DNA of 64,000 nt from Paraspadella gotoi. Lineage: Eukaryota; Chaetognatha. Below, piece by piece: positions 23,915-34,471 of this stretch (position 1 is its first letter; every line of letters starts with the position of its first letter). The DNA lies in the NCBI GenBank assembly GCA_051294375.1, contig CM119266.1:17106087-17170086 (forward strand), written 5' to 3'. Made by a program: the position numbers and the translations under genes. The notes under the pieces were generated by a model that ran no database searches, had not been told where the DNA came from, and saw only the letters and a program-made list of their open reading frames with translations.

Positions 23915-26900
23915 TTATATATTTTGATGCTTATTTCCATATTTTTCTTGAAAGTAAAGTTCAGCTTGGCCAACTGTCGGCACAATTGATGGTTCTCCAG
24001 GACGCCAATTCATTGGACAGACCTCCCCATGCTCATCCGTGTACCGATAGGCCTGCACCAGACGTAAGGCTTCATCCTTAATCGTAATAAAAAAAAAGTA
24101 GAATCCGTCAAGAATTTAAGAGACTGCATGCAAGCTCCCTAAACTTTATAACTATTTATAACTATTTTGATATTCAACTTACACTACTATTTATAAATAT
24201 GGCCCAAATTCAATATTACGCAGTATTATATATTTATTATATTATTCGTTATTTCAAGACTTCGTGATCTCCTATTCAAATTTTGAAATGCAATTTTAAC
24301 TACGGCTTATTCCTTATTCCTGTGCTAAAAATCAAGAGTGTAATTTTAGACTTAGTCACTCACGATGCATCTGCCAACCGCCAAATCGTTGATGGTGATC
24401 TGCCTCAAATTTCCAGCAGGATCAACGAGAAAAACTCCTCGAAAGGCAATACCCTCGTCTTCCTTCATAACGCCCCAACGACGTGCTATCTCTGCCGTTT
24501 TGTCGGATAGTATTGGGATTTGCATAGACCCCAAGCCTAAAAGTTTTAAAATTAAGTCTAGATTCGTTTTATGAAAATTAACTGGACTGTAAAAATTTTC
24601 TTCATTTAAAAATGCTTCTTTGTTTGTTTTTTTTCCAAGAAACCTTTTGAACTTTTAACTTATCCTTTGGCTTTGAAATTTAGTGTTACGAGATGCAAAT
24701 TTTCTGCGTCTCTAAAAATTATTGTATGAAGCTGAAAATATAGATATGGTTTCTCATTATAATCATATTCACAGTAATTATAATAAAAAATACAAATATT
24801 TGGAAAATTTAGATACGGCTTCTCTCATCAATACAGTTATGCGTATATACATTTTTTTTATTCGTACAATCATTAGTTTGTTTTATTTAAACAAGTTTGA
24901 GCAAACAATGTCGGATCTGCCTACGATAATTAAGTGGTTATAAGCTAACTTGGTCAACTTGCATAATTTAATCAACTTGCATTATTTGGTCAATTGGCAT
25001 AATTTGGTCAACTGACATAATTTCGTCAGCTGGCATAATTTGGTCAACTAACATAATTAGGTCAACTGACTTAATTTGTTTAACTGACATAATTTGGTTA
25101 ATTGACATAATTTGTTCAAGAGACATAATTTGGTCAACTGACATAATTTGGTCAATTAAGATAATTTGGTCAACCGGCATAATTTGGTCAACTGGCATAA
25201 TTTTATCAACTGGCATAATTTGGTCAACCCGGCCGGGCTTTGTACTTTGCTTAGTACTTTGCTATGCCCGACTACAGGACGTTGACGATATGGTCAGGTC
25301 ATTAGCCTGTTGAGAGGTTGAGAGGATATAGTTGTAGAGTTTGAGCTCTTTCTTACACTTACTTTCACTTTAACTTTACTTAACTATCCCTCACCATTTA
25401 TTCTTCCATTTCATATTTCACTTTAATTCACTAACTAATTTAATTTATTTTCTTGTTGTTAAAAATTAGTTTATCTTTAAGTTTGTTAATTTAATTTATT
25501 CTACTATATCTCTGTTGTACATTACCAAATGTATTGATGTTAATTTCTCTCTCTCTCTCTCTCTCTCTCTCTTTTCATTTTTCAAAAAATTTACTTCTCC
25601 TTCCCTTTCCTCACCTTCAGCTGTTCTCACATCTGACCACTGTCCCTTACCCAACTCTTTGTTGGAAACTCTCTCTCTCTCTCTCTCCAAAACTCAACTT
25701 TAACAGTGAAAAAATTGTTGATTTCAAAACTGCTGATGATATGAAGGCTCTAATCCTTGTGAGCCGAAACGTGTCTTGACTTAAAACTTTGTCAATAAAA
25801 TCGTTGTTTAAAATTCAAAAACTGTTTTCTCCTTAATACCTAACTGCAACGAAAAGAGAGTCAATACACAAAGGTTAATTATAATAGTTTTTTTAGGATT
25901 TTGACCCACCTAATGAAATAATTTTCTAAACTTTTCTTGAGAAATTCGAATCTCTCTCAAAAATACGAAAAAAACATTTTAAAATTTTGACATTTTCATG
26001 GGCAACGCGAAAATTGACAAATAAATTTTTTTTTAATGCTCACAGTTACAAGTCTGTTCATGATTCGACTTGATTTTAATAATTTTGCTACGCTTAATCC
26101 AAAACGAAGCAGTATGAGCTGAGTTATAAACATTTTAAACGTTAGTGGCACAAACAAACGGACTGACAAATGGGACCATCTGAACGACCAACAGACCGAC
26201 AAGTGACTAATCGCTGTGGAAAACCAAAACGGAACGAAGACAGGACGTGACCCGAGATCCCGAGAAAATCTGATCCAAGGGGTCTGGGCGATGTAAGGCA
26301 CTGGACACTTTTCCGAACTGTACTGGATACTGGATAGTGTATATAGTATAACATGGGAGTGAATAAACGAGACTGTGAGAGAGTCTTGATTGAAAGCTTG
26401 CAGGGACCTGCTATGTCATTATCTTGTAAGAGTGATGGAGGCCTGAAACCACCAAAGCCTGTCCAAAGTCAGGGGCAAGAGAGCTTATTTATTAAATGAA
26501 TGGATAATTTTTATATTGGTTGTACCAATTTCATAATGTAGAATTTTAACTGTCTTTATTAAGAATGACCTCCTTTGCTTCTGGGCGTATTAATCCAAGC
26601 AAGGTGAGAATAATGAGAATCAGTACTGCAGGCAACGACTGCACAGTTCAGTGTCTCAAACTCGGCACTGCGGTCACTGAAGGCCACCAACTCCGTGGGA
26701 CATACGAAAGTAAAGTCGAGGGGGTAGAATAGGAAAAGCAGCCATCGACCAAGATAATCCTCCATAGCTATTTCTTTGAAATCTCCATGGACAACGGCCT
26801 AAATATTGCAAACAAAATATCAATTAATGATTATTAGCCGACATACATCATTTTATTTTGTTTTGGCCTGGGCATCCCGTTTTTGCCTAAATGTGACGGG

Positions 26901-27842
26901 ACCGATTCAAAGCGACAGGAAGCGATCACTGATGGTTCGCAATCCCTCCGGCAGTTGGTGAGACACACCGCGTCCCGGGTATCACTGGCGATCCCACCTT
27001 TGCCATAAATAATATTTAGTTTTTCCTAAATTTGCAAAATTACTTGTTTCACTATTTTTATATTTTATGAAGGTTTTACTATTTAATTATATATGTAGAT
27101 GGCGAATACCTTGGCACCATCTATTCATCTATTCACCATCTACATATATATATATATATTGCTTTTTTAATATTTTGTACCTATCATTATATCTAATAAC
27201 TCATTTTGGGAGAGGGAGGTCAGTGTTGTCTTCTGGAAATAGCGGGAGCATCTATACAACACAAGGATAAACTTCAATCTGTCCTAGTTTTCTAATAGAT
27301 ATTTTACATTATTCCTGTTAGAAAGTCATTAATGAAAAATTATAATATATAAGAGGCTGAACAGAAAGGGGTGGGAATGGATAATATTTTTAGGGGGGAT
27401 CAAAGTTATATATGATTTTTTTTACATGTAGAGATAAGACTAACATGTTGAATCGTATATTCTGATAGGGATAAATACTGGGGAAAGGTCTATAGGGGCA
27501 ACTTTATATCATGAAAATAATTTTAAACTACTTGAATGAAAATTATAAAGATGTAAGGAAATATGTAAAGAGAGAGAGCTTAGCAGTTAAAACGTTTCTA
27601 CGTTTCAACGTTACCATTCCCCGAAAACCCGGTGCAGGTTTGCCGATTTCTAGTTTCGCCCATTTGAATTGCATCAGATCCGGGTTCTTTTTAATCGATA
27701 CTCCAGCCTCAGAAACAGCATTGGTGGCGCAGCCGCCTCCATCATTGCAGTGTTGTTTTTTTGATTCCTCTTGCGCCATCTTGAGAGCGGAAGAGGCAGT
27801 CATCGCCGAGTTTCCTCTGTCTATTGTTTTAACCGACAACAT
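23915..27842 (-). CDS. Typical 2-Cys peroxiredoxin
   Basis: Four exons: 27842-27615, 26798-26570, 24536-24364 and 24076-23915. Splice phases agree throughout, giving 263 residues. The core is unmistakable: EIGKPAPGF, then [13 protein letters not shown] with peroxidatic Cys109, [17 protein letters not shown], and HGEVCP with resolving Cys230. The GGLG motif is formed across the exon 2/3 junction and a YF motif lies near the C-terminus. Both motifs mark eukaryotic 2-Cys enzymes that are sensitive to overoxidation. These enzymes reduce H2O2 and alkyl hydroperoxides using thioredoxin and form decamers. An N-terminal extension of about 65 residues precedes the core, contains two cysteines ([10 protein letters not shown]) and has no hydrophobic signal. 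A Met 21 codons upstream (27905) would add a hydrophobic stretch. The core is closest by eye to PRDX1/2; the extra N-terminal cysteines recall PRDX4. ATTAAA at 23835-23830 may be the poly(A) signal. Confidence 0.93.
24890..25230 (-). mobile_element. Truncated family A element with the 18-bp minisatellite
   Basis: Starts AACAAGTTTGAGCAAACAATGTCGGATCTGCC and runs directly into about 14 copies of the 18-bp unit (24960-25228, reverse complement AATTTGGTCAACTGGCAT). The opposite end is missing. Inside peroxiredoxin intron 2. Confidence 0.7.
25543..25690 (+). repeat. (CT)n microsatellites
   Basis: Two (TC)n tracts, 25543-25571 and 25671-25687, separated by T/C-rich unique sequence, in the peroxiredoxin intron. 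Confidence 0.85.
25729..25790 (+). repeat. Family B core with hammerhead-like boxes
   Basis: CTGATGATATGAAGGCTC, then GAGCCGAAACGTGTC, then AATAAAATCGTTGTT, the conserved order of the family. Single copy, not fold-back, in peroxiredoxin intron 2. Confidence 0.5.
26865..27006 (-). repeat. SINE body fragment
   Basis: AATGTGACGGGACCG, CACTGATGGTTCGCAATCC, GTTGGTGAGACAC and CGGGTATCACTGGCGATCCC match the body of the SINE at 14985-15258. The tRNA head is absent. In peroxiredoxin intron 1. Confidence 0.55.
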
Positions 27843-28480
27843 TTTGAAATAAAAAAAACTTCGGTAATCAGTTTCTAACTGCGTAATGAATTTTAAAATA
27901 AACACGTTTTAATCTAATGTTTGAAAGATTTGTCCTTCGGTCCATTTCAGTAAGCTGAAGCGAAAGTTTTAAATAATAATTTATCAATTATATCTGGAAA
28001 CGTATTTAATTATTCAATACTATCAATATGGAAGCCGGTAATTGTCGGAGTCCCTTCCGAGACATCTCATCAGTCGTAATCAAATCGCTTACTGGAGACC
28101 CAAGCACGCGTTGAACCGCTAGTATTGGAGAAGCAACTCTCTAGATCACATTTAGGTCAATCGATCTGTCAGTCTATCGCTCTGTTCAACATAGATTCCA
28201 ATTGTTCATAACTCCGGTATTTATAATACTTCATTTTGGTAGATGCTTATTAAAAAGGTTATATTGTGTCGGTATATTAACAGGGCCTCACCTTCAACTT
28301 CACCTTGAACCATCTGACATTGCCTCGAGCGGCGTAGATTTTTTCATACCTATTGGCTTAAAGTTGGAACGTACCCTCCCAAGCGTTACGTTCCATCGGC
28401 AGTCCAAACGACTTTCTGCAGTGTTGACAAAGCGAGATGTTCTGAGGGAACCGCGCCGGTGAAAAACCATCCAATTTTTA

Positions 28481-29494
28481 GCCGGATCTGCATTTATAGA
28501 AGATTCCGACTCTACGACTCACTTCACGGTAAGCTACTTAGATCATGTCGGAACATCAAATTATGATAAATTAAGCCTTGTGTTTTTTTTTTTCCTTTCT
28601 GTTTCGTTGTGATTTGATTTAGAACAAAGTTTGAAGAGAGATTTAACTACTATGAAATAAAAATCGTTGTTAAATCTCTCTTCAAACTTTGTTCTAGATA
28701 AATTAAGCAAAACCTATGTCTGTACGTCTGTCTGTCCGTCCCAAGTGCTCTCTTCTCCCTCGTCAAGATTTTTCGACTCTTGCTCTTGGTTTTGGGAATC
28801 GAAGTTCAATATTATAATTTGCGGGTAAATAATTTCCGATTTACGAATTATAAAGTGAGATGGATTTAGTGATTTTAGGACATTTTAATGACGTTAAGTG
28901 ATTAACTTTTTTAGCCGGATATATATCTGCTAATAGCAGATTTCGGCTTTATATTTAAAATCCACTTTTTCGGTCTATCGGTCCCATCCCAAAATCTTGT
29001 CGGTGAGAAACTTAGATCATCTGTCTTTTCGTTTCCCCCTTAGCTTTAAACGCCAATTACTCATGAGTGGATAGGGCGATTGACTTTAAATTATGTGCGT
29101 GATTGTGGATAAAGAATTGGGTGAAGCAGCTGGGAATCTAGATTTGGTGGAATCGTCGGAATGAAAATGAGTTTAAATGAAATGTTTCTTTGCTTGTTTT
29201 GTTTATTTTTGAAAAGGAGGCAATTAAGTTTGGAAAAATGTTTTTATTATAAATAAAATTGTAGTAAATAAGAAAAAAGTTGGTAATATTATCCGTTTTT
29301 TACAACATAAGAATTAATTAATTAATTTTATTTAATTAACTGTTTTTATTTCTCTCTATTTTATTATTTTTTTCGTTTGCAAAGACTTAGTCTATATTTA
29401 TTTGTTGATGATGATTGTACTGAATCTACCTTGCATTCGATGCTTACCGCTTACTGATCGTTGGGAGATCCAGCATTATTTTCTCAAACTTGTT
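28481..29494 (+). mobile_element. Family A sequence, probably two nested or tandem copies
   Basis: Left ends GCCGGATCTGC occur twice (28481 and about 28916), and one right end GATCCAGCATTATTTTCTCAAACTTG lies at about 29467-29494. A 27-bp hairpin (28621-28696) sits inside the first copy. Lies in the peroxiredoxin-NTPDase interval. Confidence 0.6.
28621..28696. repeat. Short perfect-stem inverted repeat
   Basis: AGAACAAAGTTTGAAGAGAG... at 28621-28647 is matched by its reverse complement at 28670-28696, with a 22-nt loop containing AAATAAAAATCG. It resembles the tail of family B (AACTTTGTT, AATCGTTGTT). Confidence 0.7.
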
Positions 29495-29739
29495 TTCTCT
29501 ATACTACTTTTCCAAAATTAAAAAACCCACGCCTAACAACTTTTACCCCTTACAACATGACTCCTGAACTTAAATATAAAACAGCGAAAATAAATACAAA
29601 AAATCCTAAAAAGAAATCAGAGACTTATGCTTTGAAAAAGGAAATTGCAATTAAACCCCTTGACCTACGCGCCCCCCCATCAGCCTGTCCAAGATTGGGA
29701 AGAGTCCCCATTGTAGTCAATAATCCGTCCATTCCATGT

Positions 29740-29740
<1 letters not shown>

Positions 29741-29829
<89 letters not shown>
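29741..29829 (+). repeat. (CT)n microsatellite, about 88 bp
   Basis: Nearly pure TC dinucleotide run with one CATCC interruption. The long RE/SL repeat frames it creates on either strand are artefacts. Confidence 0.9.
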
Positions 29830-29830
<1 letters not shown>

Positions 29831-30034
29831 GAGTTCAGTTTTATGGATTCCGCCCGCTTGGACGATTTTCCTAAGGCTTGTACAACGTTCATTGATTGAT
29901 TTATGACGGATTTCTTTGTAGTTCAGTTGTGATTAAACTTCGTTTTCTCTTAGTCTTAGATTTCCTTCTAGATTGTAGTCAGTGGATATGTTGTTGGTTG
30001 CGTTATTTCGCAACAACTTTCCTGAACAATCTGA

Positions 30035-30215
30035 CATTGGTGCCGGAGGCAAGTCATTCGCCTCCCATCCCAAAGGTCCAGGGTTCTAGCCCGGTGGTCG
30101 CCTGGCAGTTAAGAGAGACGGGGCGCTTAACCCGCCTGTAACACGGTGTTACAGTCTGATCCGAAGCTCAGGGACTGCTTATATTGAACGGTTCCGTCCC
30201 TCACACATAACAGTA
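30035..30215 (+). repeat. tRNA-derived SINE-like repeat
   Basis: GGCAAGTCATTCGCCTCCCATCCCAAAGGTCCAGGGTTCTAGCCC looks like anticodon and T arms with a B box (GGTTCTAGCCC), followed by CTTAACCCGCCTGTAACACGG and a tail. It could be a second SINE family, since the body differs from that at 14985-15258. Confidence 0.45.
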
Positions 30216-31018
30216 ATTACTGTCTCTTCTCCTTCAAGAAGTTTATGACATCTGACCTGACTGATGTTTTGTCTAAAAAAATAACTGCTAAATTTACGTG
30301 TGGACAAAAATATGTCATTACTGATAAACAGAAAATAAGCAGTTCTAAAATACGGTTAGGTTATTTACACTAATGTGCAAAAAAATCGCGCCACTTAATA
30401 TCAGACTTTGAAAATCATCCTTTATATTTATATTTTTTTAAAAAATTTGAAAATAAATTAAACTTTATTGTTATTAAACTATATTTAACTTTGGTATAAA
30501 GCAAAGCTGAACTTGATGAAATCTGATTATTTTGAGACTAATTTTCTTTCTTCTGATTTTATATATTTTTATAGTAGATTAAAAATGAAAAATAAATTAC
30601 AATGGCAATCCGGAGGGACAACTGGACAACTGGATTGACCCAGATCCCTAAATAATAATTTTAGGGTTATTGAAAAATACGAAGTTTCTAAATAAAATTC
30701 AATTTTCCCTTCTGGTTTTGGAATAAAAATAATTGATTTGGTATAAAAATAATATCTTTTAAACCACTTGACTAATAAGATTTATATACATTAATTCTTT
30801 TTTAAAAAATTTTATTTTTCTTATATGATTTTTTAAAAAATATTATAATAGAGTGTGAGGAATTTTAAGTTATGAAGTGGCGCGTTTTTTTTCACATGAG
30901 TATAGTACACGAAATTTAAGCCAAGATTTTCACACAAAAATATGATAAAGACTCGCAAAAACAAGAGTCGAAACATGTACTTTTTAAAAAAAAATTAAAA
31001 ATTGTTGTTTAAGAGGAA

Positions 31019-31778
31019 GAGTCATTCACCCTATCAATGCGTAAATTTTAGTGTATTACAGATATTACATCAAGAAATACATCGTAGTCATCAGTTATCA
31101 CAAAAATATTAATTCATATTTATGTGTGAACCTTTTGTTTTAAATAATTGTTTTCAAACGGTAAAAACATAAGTTTGAATCGAATCGAAAAGCTAATTTA
31201 TTAAAAATTTTATATTCGATTTGATTGTTAAAAATTTTACATGTTAAAAATTTTACATGTCGAACTACAATAAAGAGAGTTGTCGCCGACACGACTGCAA
31301 TTATATTGATTTAAAAGGCATTTTGATAATGGAAGAAGTTATAAAGTTTTGTTTTCAAGGATACAAGTTGAAATCTCAAAATGTCCTTTTAATTTTTTTA
31401 AATTAATTAATAGTTAGAGAAAACAAAGTTTGTTTGTTTGATAACAACGATTTTTATTTACATTGGACATGTTTCGGCTCTTGCTTTAAGCCTTCATCAG
31501 CGTTTGTCTCAATAAGAGCCGAAACATATTCAATGTAAATATAAATCGTTGTTATCAAACAAACAAACTTTGTTTTCTCTAACCATTTATACACAACGAA
31601 AAGAAAGGAAATAATATAATAAAATTAATTAATAAAAAACTTATAAAAATTATCAGATGAATTGTCTTTTTCTTAGGTTTCTTTTATTTTTTAAAGTGAA
31701 TACATTTTATAAATCGCCAGGAGGTCAGCTTTCTGAATTTTGAATTTTGACCCATTTTAAAGTTGATTTGAATGACCC
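31019..31778. mobile_element. Family F TIR element with a fold-back insertion
   Basis: Left GAGTCATTCACC (31019), right GATTTGAATGACCCTT (about 31765-31780). Internal CAAGGATACAAGTTGAAAT is shared in inverse with the copy at 6598-7370. The family B fold-back at 31413-31583 is nested within it. Confidence 0.5.
31413..31583. repeat. Fold-back copy of family B, about 170 bp
   Basis: Left arm TTAGAGAAAACAAAGTTTGTTTGTTTGATAACAACGAT is matched by the right arm ATCGTTGTTATCAAACAAACAAACTTTG..TCTCTAA. In the middle GGACATGTTTCGGCTC faces GAGCCGAAACATATT. The arms are nearly perfect, so the structure is recent or kept homogeneous. Confidence 0.85.
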
Positions 31779-32377
31779 TTTATCATTCTGTCTAAAAAAA
31801 TTATTTAAAGGTTCTATCATAACTTCATAACTAATGATAACTTCCGCGCGTCAATAAAAATTATTTCATTTTTTAATATTTTTAATTGCCAAATCATTTG
31901 AAAGCATCGCCTGTTGACCTAGAAAATGTTTTTTTATCTTCATCTCACTACTTTGACTTAAAAAATAGAAAAAGTAAACAACTGATCATCAAATAAGAAG
32001 AAGATGGGACCACCAATCCTGAATTGTGATCGTCGTAAGTTTTCTGTCCATCTGAAAAGTTTAAATTAGACATTTATAAAAATGCCGCTTTGAATTCTCA
32101 CTTGTTAGCAATAAATAAACAGTTTAAATATTATTTATTAAAGGATGTTAGATTTTAATATCTACATTAACATAATTTAGTTAATAAACTTAGGGGCATG
32201 CATACAACTTTACGTATTACTGCTATTTTTGTTTACATCTTTGGTGGAATAATATTTAAAAATTTCTACCTCATATTAAAATTGTTCTGCATAAAAATAT
32301 AAAGATTATATTCAATCTTAAGAGTTATAATCGCAATTTTTTCGATATGAGAGAAATTAAGTTAATAAAATGATTTA

Positions 32378-32661
32378 TTATGTTTCATAAATTTCACCTG
32401 GAAATGATATTTCCATGAGTTCCAGTTGGTAAAGAACAGCTCCCACCTGTTATGCAGTGATAAGATTAGTGATTAAGTCTATGTTAAAAGAGATTATCAC
32501 CAATTCCATTTACTCACAGTCCAAGTGTCGAATTCCGCAATATTCACTTTGTGATTTTCACTGAATCTCAAATGTTCAAATTCCTTAGCCACAAAAATCC
32601 CAACAAGCCCTCTTGTCCAAGCGTAGCGGTCGGCCGTTGCTGAAAATAGAGATGGAGTCAA

Positions 32662-32692
<31 letters not shown>

Positions 32693-34390
32693 CTCTATCT
32701 CTCACCTAAAAATGCTTGGTCTCGTTTCAGGTAAGCATCGGCCGCTTGGCGAATTTGAGGGAAGGTATGGTCTCCTAAACTCAAACCCAAATCTTGCACA
32801 GTGTATCGTATAGCCTGAAAATAGGAATTGGTTTCTATGGTGTGATAACTGCGGGCTAATTTATTAACAATCGTATTATGAAGAACACGAAAAATCCAAA
32901 CTGGGGTCCTTGAAAAATTAGCCTTTGATCAGCATTTGAATTGAAACAGTTTAAAATATATATGAAATGAAATACTAAAAAAATTTTAAATCTAAAACTT
33001 CTACAGGAAATATGAAAATAATAATAATAATAATAATATAATAAAAATATTATTTCTCACCGACGTCCCGTAAAAAAGTTTATCCTCTCCAAAGGCTGGT
33101 TGATAAACCCCGGCAAAGGAGCAGGGTTTGGTGAAGCAAAAATAGTCGGCTTTGAAAAGAGAATCGATCACAGAGGCACAGCGAACCGGATCTCCGCTGC
33201 CAACCAGAGTCACTTCAAAATCTGATTCGTCGATTGTGAGGTTAAATCGACGACGATAGTTCTTGAGGAGGCAAGAAGAAAGAACTGTGAGAAGGAAAGA
33301 AGAAGGAAGGAAAGAGAAGAGAAAAAAAGGAAGAGAGGAACAGTATAGACGGAAAGAGGAAAGGGGAAAGCGAAAAGAAAGGGAGTAAATTAAAAAAAAG
33401 AAAAAATAATTGATAAAAAGAAAGATGTAGGAGGGAAAAAGGTAGAGGAAGATTGAGGAAGAAAAAAATTTAGAAGAGATTAAGGAAGAGATAGAGAGAA
33501 TGAGAAATGAATAATTGATAAAATAGACAAAAGAGAGAGAGAGAGAGAGAGAGAAAAAAAGCCAAAAAGAAGGGAAAAGGAAGAAATATTAATAAATTAT
33601 CCCAGCTTCACGAATCTCTCTTTTTTCTTCTCTTTTCTTCACCTTCCCCATTGTCCTGCAACTGCCCGTTTACAACGCATGGTCTGCAGTTGTCCTTCGA
33701 ACGCGCGAGACAAAGACACTCTGTCCTGAAGACGCGCTTGATTATCTGATCTTGTCCAAAGTAGAGGAAGGAATGAGTGTAGAGTGGATAAACAACGCGA
33801 TCGATGATCACGTTGAATTTGTTGCTGAGAATGTCACCATCTGCGCGGAAGGTCATCTGAAGGGGAAAAGCAGATTGGGGAGAAAAGAGAAAAAATGAAG
33901 AGAAAGAGAAAAAAAAAATGTGGAAATAAAGAAGAAAAAAAAAAGATAAAAATTATCGATAAAAACGGTTCACAATGCATTATATTAATAAATTTACATA
34001 TATTCTATAAAATAAAGCATTGTTTAAAGCCCCACGCACGTTTCCACCCCCCCCCCATTTTTTTTTATCTCAACAGCCGCAATCTTATTCACAGGGGAAC
34101 AAACTCCAAACGACGACAACCTGCGATGAAGCGCCTCCCGTTTCGACGACCCCGTAGTCTCCCTCTCCGCTGTTAAAGAATCCATTAATGTAGTTAAGGC
34201 TAATCCAGGCAAAGGCCCCCTCCTCTTCGCCAGAGAGGGTGCGGGCCATGCGGGGCAAAAATTGAAAGGGCACAAGAGCTTTGTCACTGGCAATCTGAAG
34301 GAAAAAAAAGAGAGCAAGAGGGGATAGAAAAACTAAATAGAAAGAGACAGACCCTTTTTTTTATCATAAATACAGACTTATAGTATTCTC

Positions 34391-34427
<37 letters not shown>

Positions 34428-34437
34428 NNNNNNNNNN

Positions 34438-34471
<34 letters not shown>

